The translations under genes were made by a program, and so were the position numbers. Positions 1-6,644 of a stretch of DNA of 14,948 bases are shown one piece after another. Each line of letters starts with the position of its first letter. Position 1 is the stretch's first letter. Below the pieces are notes generated by a model, which was given only the letters and a program-made list of their open reading frames with translations, made no database searches and was not told the origin of the DNA. The DNA comes from Pontiellaceae bacterium (GTDB lineage: Bacteria; Verrucomicrobiota; Kiritimatiellia; Kiritimatiellales; Pontiellaceae). The stretch is from NCBI GenBank assembly GCA_016937035.1, contig JAFGWS010000109.1, positions 1 to 14,948 on the forward strand, in the 5' to 3' direction.

Positions 1-483
1 CTCAGCAGCTTTGTGGTCGTGCTGATCATGATGATGGTGCTCTTCCGCTCCCCGCTCTACGGTCTGCTCGCCATGATTCCGCTCAGCGCAACCATCCTCT
101 TCATCTATGGTCTGATCGGCCTGGTCGGCAAAGATTATGACATGCCCGTGGCGGTACTCTCCTCGCTCACGCTGGGGCTGAGCGTCGACTTTGCCATTCA
201 CTTTCTGGAGCGTGCCCGCGAGCTGGTTAAAAAATACGGCTCGTGGAAAGAGACGATTCAACACATGTTTCAGGAACCGGCCATGGCCATCAGTCGTAAC
301 GCCATCATTATCTCGATCGGTTTTACCCCGCTGCTGTTTGCGCCGCTGGTGCCCTACAAAACCGTTGGATTCTTTCTGGCCACGATCATGGCCGTATCTT
401 GGCTCGCCACGCTCTTTATCCTGGCCGCACTGATTACCGGTCTGCAGAAATGGCTCTTTCGAAAGCAGGAAAACAACAACTAA
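1..483 (+). CDS. RND/MMPL-superfamily transporter, C-terminal end (5' truncated by the window)
   Basis: This is the last 160 codons of an inner-membrane exporter of the RND/MMPL superfamily; the reading frame is open from base 1, so the start lies outside the window. The visible part has about four hydrophobic helices (roughly residues 1-15, 20-41, 48-67 and 100-155 as one or two passes). The motif GLSVDFAIHFLERARE, just after a membrane segment, matches the conserved (G)xxxDYxIHFxxRxRE stretch of MMPL-type proteins, whose Asp is thought to take part in proton relay. The protein ends in a short basic tail. It is followed 16 bases later by a peroxiredoxin gene and then by a LolA-like protein and a beta-barrel. 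That context suggests movement of a hydrophobic or lipid-like substrate out of the inner membrane. The superfamily is clear; the substrate is not visible. Confidence 0.85.
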   Translation, partial: LSSFVVVLIMMMVLFRSPLYGLLAMIPLSATILFIYGLIGLVGKDYDMPVAVLSSLTLGLSVDFAIHFLERARELVKKYGSWKETIQHMFQEPAMAISRNAIIISIGFTPLLFAPLVPYKTVGFFLATIMAVSWLATLFILAALITGLQKWLFRKQENNN

Positions 484-499
484 CAAAGGGAGACCAAAA

Positions 500-1210
500 A
501 TGGAAAATGAAGCGACAGTAGTCAGTATGCCCCGCATTGGGGATCCGGCACCGGCATTCAAAGCCGTTACGACGCAGGGCGAAATCAACTTTCCCTCCGA
601 TTATGCGGGCGAATGGGTCATCCTGTTCAGCCACCCGGCCGACTTCACGCCGGTCTGCACGAGCGAATTCATCACCTTCGCCTCGATGGAGCAGCAGTTT
701 GCTGATGCCGGCTGCAAGCTGGTCGGTCTCTCCGTGGACGGTCTCTACAGCCACATCGCCTGGCTGCGGACCATCAAGGAAAAGATCGAGTACAAAGGCA
801 AAAAAGACGTGGAGGTCAACTTTCCGCTGATCGAAGACATCACGATGAACGTGGCCAAAAAATACGGCATGATTCAGCCCGGCGAAGACACTACCAAAGC
901 AGTACGCGCGGTCTTCTTCATCGATCCCAAAGGCATTATCCGAACGATCATTTACTATCCGCTGAGCCTTGGGCGCAACTTCGACGAACTCTACCGCGTG
1001 CTGCAGGCCCTGAAAACCGCCGATGCCTTCAATGTGGCCACCCCGGCCGACTGGCGCCCCGGCGATGACCTGATCGTCGGCCCTGCCGGCTCCTGCGGCA
1101 CCGCCAAAGACCGCATGGACGGTAAGGAAGACATGGTCTGTCAGGACTGGTTCTTCTGCCAGAAGAAGATTGATAAGGATAAGGTACTCGAAGCCATTGC
1201 CAAAAAATAA
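500..1210 (+). CDS. Peroxiredoxin, Prx6/archaeal-type AhpC-TSA family
   Basis: A cytoplasmic thiol peroxidase of 236 residues that reduces hydrogen peroxide and organic or lipid hydroperoxides. The active-site motif PADFTPVCTSE spans residues 46-56, with peroxidatic Cys53 and the conserved Thr50; Arg136 in RAVFFIDPKG is the likely third active-site residue. The C-terminal part (about 160-236) is the extended domain of the Prx6 branch. It carries Cys199, Cys214 and Cys220 in CQDWFFC, an arrangement like the archaeal thioredoxin peroxidases in which a C-terminal Cys resolves the disulphide. The length fits that family. The start is supported by AAAGGGAGA at 485-493, 6 bases before the ATG. The gene lies 16 bases after the RND gene stop and 92 bases before the LolA-like gene, so co-transcription is likely. 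Repair of peroxidised lipid is a possible link, but that is inference. Confidence 0.93.
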   Translation: MENEATVVSMPRIGDPAPAFKAVTTQGEINFPSDYAGEWVILFSHPADFTPVCTSEFITFASMEQQFADAGCKLVGLSVDGLYSHIAWLRTIKEKIEYKGKKDVEVNFPLIEDITMNVAKKYGMIQPGEDTTKAVRAVFFIDPKGIIRTIIYYPLSLGRNFDELYRVLQALKTADAFNVATPADWRPGDDLIVGPAGSCGTAKDRMDGKEDMVCQDWFFCQKKIDKDKVLEAIAKK

Positions 1211-1226
1211 AGCGCAGGCTTAGAAC

Positions 1227-1271
1227 GGATAACAGGATGAACGGAATGGGATACTGAACATCCTGTTATCC
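1227..1271. repeat. 13-bp perfect inverted repeat in the gap after the peroxiredoxin gene
   Basis: The arms GGATAACAGGATG (1227-1239) and CATCCTGTTATCC (1259-1271) are exact reverse complements separated by 19 bases. The transcript would form a 13-bp hairpin between the peroxiredoxin stop and the ribosome binding site of the next gene (GGAGG at 1291-1295). No U-run follows, so it is not a standard intrinsic terminator. It could stabilise mRNA or tune expression between the two genes, or be a copy of a dispersed ACAGGAT-type repeat of the kind seen in many environmental genomes. Confidence 0.75.
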
Positions 1272-1302
1272 CGTCATAATCAGAAAAAACGGAGGACTGA
1301 AT

Positions 1303-2181
1303 ATGAAAGTTAAAACAGTTGCAGCATGGCTGATCGCCTTTAACGTCGGAGCCTTCGCACAGGAACCTGCCGCCGAAAACGCGGCACCCGCCCAACCCGC
1401 TGAGACGAAACCGGCGGAAACCCAGCCCGCAGAAGCTAAACCCGCTGAACTCACGGTGGAGCAGATCGTTAACAAAGCCAACGAGGTCGCCTATTATGCC
1501 GGCGACGACGGCATCGCGCAGGTTGAAATGACGATCACCGGGAAAGACGGCGTGGAGCGCACCCGTAAATTCACCATCCTGCGCAAGAATTTTGAAGGCG
1601 GAGACCAAAAGTTCTATGTCTACTTCAAAGAACCGGCCGACCTCTACAAGCAGATCTACCGCGTATGGAAAAAGACGGGCGATGATCAACAGGACGAACG
1701 CGAACTGTTTATTCCTTCGCTCAATAAACCCCGCCCGATTGCGCCGGGCGATAAGCGGACCTCCTTCGCGGGTTCCGATTTTGTGTATGAAGATGTTTCC
1801 GGCCGAAACCTGAAAGAGGACCGGCACGAGCTGATTGAAACCACGGAAACGCAGTACATCATCAAAAATACGCCGGTGAAGCCCGACGACGTGGAGTTTT
1901 CCTACTACACGATCAAGATCGATAAAAAAACGTTCATGCCCCGTCTGGCTGAATATTACGACAAGCAGGGCAAGCTCTTCCGCACCGTCGAAGCCACCAA
2001 GGTGGAAACGATTCAGAAGTTCCCCACGGTCACCGAATCGGTCGTCAAAGACCTCAAATCCGGCAGCACTACGGTGAACAAATTCGTTTCGGTGGAGTAC
2101 GACGTCGGCCTCAACGACCGCATCTTTGAAATCGGCAACGACCGCTTCCTCAACCGCCCCCCGCGCGAAGCGACGAGATAG
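1303..2181 (+). CDS. Outer membrane lipoprotein-sorting protein, LolA-like family
   Basis: A predicted periplasmic protein of 292 residues resembling the LolA-like 'outer membrane lipoprotein-sorting protein' family (PF17131 type), whose concave beta-sheet is thought to carry lipids or lipoproteins. Residues 1-19 form a signal peptide with a probable AFA cleavage site before Gln20. Residues 20-50 are a Pro/Ala/Glu-rich linker with about five repeats of the five-residue form PAExx. The folded domain runs from about 50 to the end and contains KRTSFAGSDFVYEDVSGR at 151-168, which I recognise as the family signature (SFxGSDFxYED). GGAGG at 1291-1295, 7 bases before the ATG, supports the start. 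It sits between an RND transporter and a beta-barrel, a common gene order for this family; a shuttle between the two membranes is the natural reading. The family is fairly sure, the cargo unknown. Confidence 0.87.
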   Translation: MKVKTVAAWLIAFNVGAFAQEPAAENAAPAQPAETKPAETQPAEAKPAELTVEQIVNKANEVAYYAGDDGIAQVEMTITGKDGVERTRKFTILRKNFEGGDQKFYVYFKEPADLYKQIYRVWKKTGDDQQDERELFIPSLNKPRPIAPGDKRTSFAGSDFVYEDVSGRNLKEDRHELIETTETQYIIKNTPVKPDDVEFSYYTIKIDKKTFMPRLAEYYDKQGKLFRTVEATKVETIQKFPTVTESVVKDLKSGSTTVNKFVSVEYDVGLNDRIFEIGNDRFLNRPPREATR

Positions 2182-2243
2182 AAACCTGAAAGGTGAAATT
2201 TGAAACCTGAAATTTGAAACCTGAAACCTGAAATTTGAAAATT
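2181..2243 (+). repeat. Nine-unit array of a 7-base repeat (GAAANNT)
   Basis: From the last base of the upstream stop codon, nine 7-mers follow without a break: GAAACCT, GAAAGGT, GAAATTT, GAAACCT, GAAATTT, GAAACCT, GAAACCT, GAAATTT and GAAAATT. The array fills nearly the whole gap before the ribosome binding site of the next gene (GGAG at 2250-2253). Inverted units lie inside that next gene at 2292-2326. There are no spacers, so this is not a CRISPR array. Confidence 0.9.
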
Positions 2244-2319
2244 ACTCCCGGAGCAACACAATGAAAGCAAAATGGATTTACCTTCTGACACTTATTTCAA
2301 GTTTCACCTTTCAGGTTTC
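2181..2319 (+). promoter_or_regulatory. Long stem enclosing the ribosome binding site and start codon of the barrel gene
   Basis: Bases 2181-2205 are the reverse complement of 2295-2319 at 24 of 25 positions; the exception (2199 with 2301) becomes a G-U pair in RNA. The resulting stem has a loop of 89 bases holding GGAG (2250-2253) and the ATG (2261). Other repeat units (for example 2194-2210 with 2311-2327) allow competing registers. Whether it controls translation is inference. Confidence 0.5.
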
Positions 2320-3532
2320 AAGTTTCAGCATGGACTCAGAGTTACATGGCTTCATTGATGCCCGCGTTGGAACACGCACCCAGAACGACGCCAACGAGGA
2401 GGGACGAAGCCTGTCCGAAATCCGTGCGCAGCTGGACGCACTGACCTATTTCGACTGGGCCGAGCTCCAGACCCGCGCCGACTTTGTCTTTGACGACCTC
2501 GCCGAAGATCGCGGCAAGGTGGATCTCGAAAACGGCGACGGCTTTATCGATCTGCGCGAGCTGAATCTGCTCTTCACGCCCATCGATATCATGGACGTAA
2601 AAGTGGGCCGCCAAATCCTGACGTGGGGCACCGGCGACCTGCTCTTTATCAACGATCTGTTCCCTAAAGACTGGAATTCGTTCCTGCTTGGGCGCGATGT
2701 GGAATATCTCAAAGCGCCATCCGATGCCGTGTTCGCCAGCCTTTATCCCGCGCTCGGCACCATCGATATCGCATACATGCCGCGTATGGATGCCGATCGC
2801 TACATCGACGGACGGCGCGTTTCGTTCTGGAACGGAGCCGGCATAGCCGGACAAAATGCGGTGATTGATCCCGACCGACAGGATCAGTGGTTTCAGGATC
2901 ACGAAATAGCCCTGCGCTTCTACCGCCCCGTGCTCGGTTACGACCTCGCGCTCTATGCCTACCACGGCTTCTGGAAAAGCCCGCAGGGCATGACCACTCC
3001 GGTCGGACCGGCCTTTTTCCCCCATATGAATGCGTACGGCGCCAGCGTACAAGGTACCCTCGGCGAAGCGCTGATTAATGTCGAAGCGGGCTACTATGAC
3101 TCGCGGCAGGACCGCTCCGGCACCGACCCGCTCATTCCCAACTCCGAAGCCCGTTTCCTCGTCGGCTACGAACGCGAACTCGCCAAAAACCTCACCGGCA
3201 GCGTGCAGTATTACACCGAATGGATGATGGATTATGACGGCTACAGATCCGGCCTCGCTCTCCCCGGCACCGGTCGCAGCGAAATGCGCCAGGTCGCCAC
3301 CGTTCGGCTGACTAAAATGCTGATGAACCAAAACCTGATCCTCGGCTTCTTTGTCTTCTATTCGCCGACTGACCGCGATGCCTATCTGCGCCCCAACGCC
3401 ACCTACAAACTGAACGACAACTGGCAGCTCACTGCCAACGCCAACCTCTTCCTTGGCGAAGACAACCACACCTTCTTCGGCCAGTTTGAAGACAACAGCA
3501 ACGTCAACCTCGGCCTGCGCTACAGCTTTTAA
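2261..3532 (+). CDS. Outer-membrane beta-barrel protein, DUF1302-like
   Basis: A predicted outer-membrane porin-like protein of 423 residues. Residues 1-23 form a signal peptide, with likely cleavage near SFS before Met24. The mature part is rich in alternating hydrophobic and polar beta-strands and aromatic residues and ends in LGLRYSF, a C-terminal aromatic strand of the type read by the BAM machinery. The stretch VGRQILTWGTGDLLF (115-129) followed by NDLFPKDW resembles the GRQ-x-W-G segment of DUF1302-type barrels, which often pair with LolA-like and RND genes as here. The start has GGAG 7 bases upstream. Two oddities stand out. The last half of the signal peptide (residues 12-23) is encoded by inverted copies of a 7-base DNA repeat. 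Residues 88-100 (DLENGDGFIDLRE) look like a calcium-binding loop with one residue inserted. The transported substrate is not visible. Confidence 0.82.
   Translation: MKAKWIYLLTLISSFTFQVSSFSMDSELHGFIDARVGTRTQNDANEEGRSLSEIRAQLDALTYFDWAELQTRADFVFDDLAEDRGKVDLENGDGFIDLRELNLLFTPIDIMDVKVGRQILTWGTGDLLFINDLFPKDWNSFLLGRDVEYLKAPSDAVFASLYPALGTIDIAYMPRMDADRYIDGRRVSFWNGAGIAGQNAVIDPDRQDQWFQDHEIALRFYRPVLGYDLALYAYHGFWKSPQGMTTPVGPAFFPHMNAYGASVQGTLGEALINVEAGYYDSRQDRSGTDPLIPNSEARFLVGYERELAKNLTGSVQYYTEWMMDYDGYRSGLALPGTGRSEMRQVATVRLTKMLMNQNLILGFFVFYSPTDRDAYLRPNATYKLNDNWQLTANANLFLGEDNHTFFGQFEDNSNVNLGLRYSF
2292..2326 (-). repeat. Inverted units of the 7-base repeat inside a signal-peptide coding region
   Basis: Read on the plus strand, 7-mers TTATTTC, AAGTTTC, ACCTTTC, AGGTTTC and AAGTTTC follow one another from 2292 to 2326. 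They are reverse complements of the GAAANNT units at 2181-2243. They encode residues Leu11 to Phe22 of the barrel protein; because 7 is not a multiple of 3, the peptide repeats every seven residues (SSFTFQV then SSFS). Confidence 0.88.
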
Positions 3533-3821
3533 GTTCCTGGAGGACACAGAGGACTCATAGAACAGCACATTTCAGGCAAAATGATTTAGTGGCACAATGA
3601 TTTTCCATGTATGCAGTAGACCTGATAAGTCTAATTGGATTTCCGTTGATCATTATACCTTCGTTATTTATAGCTGGATGGTTGCAGGCATCGCTAATTA
3701 ATCTCTGTATAAGATTGGCAGGAAATGGTCCTGTTTTGAGAATTGAGTATCCCAAGGCGTGTCAAACCCGCACTGAAGGACTGAAAAAATTGCAGCTCAC
3801 ATGAATTGAACAAATGAGAAT
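3533..3821. other. Intergenic gap between convergent genes, with repeat remnants
   Basis: This stretch lies between the barrel gene (plus) and the small lipoprotein gene (minus). Near 3538-3560 is a purine-rich GGAGGACACAGAGGACTC piece resembling the CACAGAGGA-type simple repeats of many environmental genomes. A 28-base copy of the GGCAGAATGATT repeat follows at 3575-3602. The rest is AT-rich. A 65-codon frame at 3607-3804 has a hydrophobic first half but no ribosome binding site, so I do not call it a gene. I see no clear terminator. Confidence 0.6.
3575..3602 (+). repeat. Half copy of the GGCAGAATGATT repeat
   Basis: GGCAAAATGATT (3575-3586) and GGCACAATGATT (3591-3602) lie 16 bases apart. 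The 28-base block matches 10921-10948 at 24 of 28 positions. No matching inverted arm follows, so this is either a half element or a decayed full one. Confidence 0.75.
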
Positions 3822-4220
3822 CTATTTTACCTCATCGCTCTCGTTCTCATCATCCTGTGCGGGAACTTTTTTATTCAGGTACTCTTCCGGTTCCGGATCA
3901 TAACCGAGAATGCCGGCACCCAGTTCGAAGGGAAGAAGTTTAATGCGTGCTCCGATAAAACTCATGCCCATGCCGCCGATCGGCCATATATCCAACGACA
4001 CAATTTCGCCCCAGCGGTTATCATCAAAAATGCCCGCATCCAATAAGGTTCCGTCATACGGTCGGATCCCGTTGCATGCCGCATAGGAATGAACAAGTCC
4101 TGAAGATTTAACCCGCACCGGACTCTTATCTCCGGAAATCGAAAAACTGGTGGAACATCCCGTTGCCATACAGCAAAGCATTCCCATCGAAAAACCACTC
4201 ATCACGCATTTAATATTCAT
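3822..4220 (-). CDS. Small outer-membrane-type lipoprotein, possibly YceK/YidQ-like
   Basis: A predicted lipoprotein of 132 residues. The N-terminus has a short hydrophobic stretch ending in MATGC, giving lipidation at Cys22. The mature part contains RPYDGTLLDAG (53-63) and VSLDIWP...LLPFELGAG (75-103). This pattern loosely recalls the small YceK/YidQ lipoproteins, which have a Tyr-x-Gly-x-x-x-Asp element followed by a hydrophobic Asp-Leu-Pro segment; I hold this only weakly. The last 24 residues are strongly acidic. I chose the ATG at 4220 because GAGAGG lies 9 bases upstream; the frame could open at a TTG at 4247, but that has no binding site and would put polar residues before the signal. 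The gene begins 30 bases after the stop of the gene before it and is probably the last in a three-gene minus-strand operon. Its function is unknown. Confidence 0.75.
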   Translation of the reverse strand: MNIKCVMSGFSMGMLCCMATGCSTSFSISGDKSPVRVKSSGLVHSYAACNGIRPYDGTLLDAGIFDDNRWGEIVSLDIWPIGGMGMSFIGARIKLLPFELGAGILGYDPEPEEYLNKKVPAQDDENESDEVK

Positions 4221-4250
4221 TCTCAAAGACCTCTCTCGATTGCCCAAAAA

Positions 4251-5237
4251 TCAGTTTCCAGCGCCCAGCAACTGAGCCGCCAACTTCAGCTGAGTCACCT
4301 GCATCTCCGTCGTTTCACCCACACTTTGTACAAAAGCGTCGTATTGTTCCTGTGTCAGCATGGGCTTTGCCTTTTGAAATACCTGTTCATTCAGCGCCTC
4401 CAAGTCATTCACAAAGTTCTGCACATTCTCACTGGAAAAACGCTCAGGACTCAAGTCCGTATTATCTTCGTCATGAAGGTCGCTCGTGAAAGGGAAGTTT
4501 TCCCGCTCGTCATACATCACGCCCACCAAATCGCGATATACCTGATCCGAAAGTTCCGCGCCGGTACCGGCCAGCGCCTCATCCATCTGTGAGAGTGCTG
4601 AGCGCTCCGTCATGGTATTTTCATAATACTCATACTCGGCATAATCGTCGTCGTTATTCAGAAACTCCCGCATTTGCTCCTCAAACAGCACCTGCGACTG
4701 TTCGAGTTCCAGAGCCAACGCTGCAGATTCCTCTTCGGTGATACCTGAACTCATCATTTTCAGTCCGACCTGCGTCTGCACCATCTGACGATTCATCAGC
4801 AGATCCATAAAAAATTCTGACTCTTCCTGATTCAGATTCAGATATCCGATCAAGTCTGCATAGAGGGTATTCAGCGCTCCGCGCTGACTGGCTTTGACCA
4901 TTTCGCTGACCGTTGGATTATCCAGCATCTCGGCAATGCCTTCCATCAACTTACGACCTGCAATCTGAGACTCATCCACCGAATCAGGGGGTTCAGGCGC
5001 AGAAGGTGCTGTAAACCCGTCGACAAGCGGATTCGATTGGCCGGAAAGCTGCTCGACTGAAGATGGAGTCGGAACAACCTCTTCATTCTTATTCTCTGAA
5101 GCCGTTGTCGACGCCCTCGATTTAAGTGAATCAATATCTCCACGTAGAAGCTTAATCGTTTTTTTCTGCCCGGCATAGCCGATCAGAAGAGCAATACATA
5201 CAACCCCCAGAACAATAACAGGAATCTGTTTTTTCAT
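4251..5237 (-). CDS. Membrane-anchored periplasmic protein of unknown function
   Basis: A protein of 328 residues with one N-terminal membrane helix (about 4-22), a short coiled-coil-like stretch (24-40), a Ser/Pro/Glu-rich linker (42-95) and an acidic, mostly helical domain (96-328). Within that domain, LNTLYADLIGYLNLNQEESEFF (122-143), EYEYYENTMTERSALSQ (201-217) and LSDQVYRDLVGVMYDERENFPF (229-250) follow a layout I recall from uncharacterised proteins of Verrucomicrobia and some Proteobacteria: a 'Y..L...L.L..E...F..L' helix, then 'EYE.T..ER', then 'L....'. No function is known to me. The last part has MLTQEQYDAF, a helix turn seen in many periplasmic helical proteins. GGGAGGG lies 6 bases before the ATG, and a TTG start 15 bases earlier is less likely. 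It lies between the hydrolase gene and the lipoprotein gene, so the three may act together in the envelope. Confidence 0.78.
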   Translation of the reverse strand: MKKQIPVIVLGVVCIALLIGYAGQKKTIKLLRGDIDSLKSRASTTASENKNEEVVPTPSSVEQLSGQSNPLVDGFTAPSAPEPPDSVDESQIAGRKLMEGIAEMLDNPTVSEMVKASQRGALNTLYADLIGYLNLNQEESEFFMDLLMNRQMVQTQVGLKMMSSGITEEESAALALELEQSQVLFEEQMREFLNNDDDYAEYEYYENTMTERSALSQMDEALAGTGAELSDQVYRDLVGVMYDERENFPFTSDLHDEDNTDLSPERFSSENVQNFVNDLEALNEQVFQKAKPMLTQEQYDAFVQSVGETTEMQVTQLKLAAQLLGAGN

Positions 5238-5239
5238 CG

Positions 5240-5369
5240 TCAACCCTCCCAATGTTTAACCTGACTGCTCGCGATATACTGAGCGCCGATTGTTACCATT
5301 TTGATACGGTTCCGTCCATTTTCCGAGAAAACAACCCACGCAAATCCATCCGAAACTATGATCTGAGGA
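5240..5369 (-). pseudogene. Possible out-of-frame continuation of the hydrolase gene
   Basis: Just past the hydrolase stop codon, the +1 frame stays open to a TGA at 5240-5242, two bases before the next ATG. It encodes a protein-like, strand-rich segment including IIVSDGFAWVVF and NRIKMVTIGAQYIA. This frame is also open through the last 98 bases of the hydrolase gene (to 5467). A lost C-terminal domain after a one-base shift is possible; a chance open frame of this length is also possible. Confidence 0.3.
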
Positions 5370-6644
5370 CTAACGCGGACTGGTTCTTTTATCGCAGAAG
5401 GCTTTAAGTATTTCTTCAATCGGCTCCACACCTCTGTATTTGCCCAGCAGATCCTGACACACGGCAACTAAGTGTGGATCTGTATGGTCAAACTGAGACG
5501 CGGTTCCAAAAGAGGCCAGCTCATCGACCGCAAACTCATCGAGCTCTTCAAGCGCCTCCACATACAGCTGATTCTTACGCTCGGCACCCAGCGTTCGCGT
5601 CAGATCTTTCACTTTTCCCGCATTCTGAGACGACAAGGTCAATTCCTCTTCCAAAAACTGAGCCCAGTAGTAAGCCCGCCAAGGCTCCTTCTTCGTGAGT
5701 TTACCGATCCACTCGATCACGGAATTTTCATACGCCAACTGCTCCTTCGGAAGTTTCTTACCCTTTTTCGCCAGATATCGTCCTTCCAGCCAGACCATTC
5801 CATCGACCATAATCCAGCTGGGAGCATCCTGATGCCCGCCATTAAAAAAGCGTTGCGTTGCTGTTTTTCCAACATCCTGCCGAGCACTGGCGGAGGTATA
5901 TCGATTGTAATCGTAGGCGCCGTTGATGAAAAAACAGTCCCCCTTGGGAACCGGAACCCCGGGATTATAGCCAATATTCGGCATGAGGCCGCAGCCGTTC
6001 AGATCGTCATAGTTATAGAAGGCCATTGCTGCACCGCCGGAATTACCGGTAAAATACAAACGATTATCATCCACCGGAAGGGTTTTGATAATATGCTTCA
6101 CCGCGTTTTTTGCCGTCTTCTTATTATCTTCAATTTGCTGATCGCCATCACCGTTTCTTGATTCAACAGAGATCGCCATAATCCAGCCGGTTAGCTCTGC
6201 GCCCTCTTTTATCTGATCCAGCAAATAGCTCGAGCCTCCCATCGAATGCGTAAAAAACAGCAGCGGAACCTCTTGATCCGGCTTCAAGGTCCTCGGAAGA
6301 TAGAGCAGATAATGTGAATCAGAAGCAGCTTCAATCGGACCGACAACGACTCCCTGCTCATAGGGAAATTTTGAACTCTCGGCTGACGCTGTGCTGCTCC
6401 CATCACCCGACTCGCCAGTCTGTTCCTCAATATATTTCTGATCGGCCTCACATAGTTTATCAATTGGAACGGGTACTTTGCGGCCATCTTTCGTGCGGAG
6501 AACCACCTGATCGCCTTCCACTTTTTCCATGGACGCATCGACCGTTGACTTTCCGTCCGCAGCTTCCCAGGTGCGCATATCACCGACGGCCATTGCAGAA
6601 ACTGACAAGAAAGCAAAATACAAAATACAAACAAACCTCTTCAT
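5370..6644 (-). CDS. Secreted SHD1-domain alpha/beta hydrolase (predicted esterase)
   Basis: An exported protein of 424 residues. Residues 1-19 form a signal peptide (cleavage near AMA). Residues 24-75 match an SHD1 domain (RTWEAADGKSTVDASM...VVLRTKDGRKVPVPIDKL), a small beta module common in planctomycete and verrucomicrobial exported proteins. After a Ser-rich linker, residues 95-310 form an alpha/beta-hydrolase: FFTHSMGG (130-137) is a likely oxyanion-side loop, GNSGGA (200-205) the nucleophile elbow with Ser202, Asp245 in NGAYDYNRY the likely acid, and His271 in NGGHQDAP the base. This layout fits esterases of the feruloyl or acetyl-xylan and polyhydroxybutyrate-depolymerase type, but the substrate cannot be told. 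The final 110 residues are helical and unrecognised. GGGAG lies 6 bases before the ATG. The gene heads a minus-strand operon. A +1 frame beyond the stop may be a lost C-terminus. Confidence 0.82.
   Translation of the reverse strand: MKRFVCILYFAFLSVSAMAVGDMRTWEAADGKSTVDASMEKVEGDQVVLRTKDGRKVPVPIDKLCEADQKYIEEQTGESGDGSSTASAESSKFPYEQGVVVGPIEAASDSHYLLYLPRTLKPDQEVPLLFFTHSMGGSSYLLDQIKEGAELTGWIMAISVESRNGDGDQQIEDNKKTAKNAVKHIIKTLPVDDNRLYFTGNSGGAAMAFYNYDDLNGCGLMPNIGYNPGVPVPKGDCFFINGAYDYNRYTSASARQDVGKTATQRFFNGGHQDAPSWIMVDGMVWLEGRYLAKKGKKLPKEQLAYENSVIEWIGKLTKKEPWRAYYWAQFLEEELTLSSQNAGKVKDLTRTLGAERKNQLYVEALEELDEFAVDELASFGTASQFDHTDPHLVAVCQDLLGKYRGVEPIEEILKAFCDKRTSPR

Noticed and set aside
2181..2243. CRISPR-like array
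   Set aside because: The units are seven bases long with no spacers between them, so it is a simple tandem repeat.
2342..3568. 408-codon open frame antisense to the beta-barrel gene
   Set aside because: Low-complexity Val/Ala/Glu composition typical of a shadow frame; the plus-strand barrel has a signal peptide, binding site and C-terminal barrel strand.
3607..3804. 65-codon hydrophobic open frame after the barrel gene
   Set aside because: No ribosome binding site; begins inside a repeat copy; no family resemblance. A small membrane peptide cannot be excluded.
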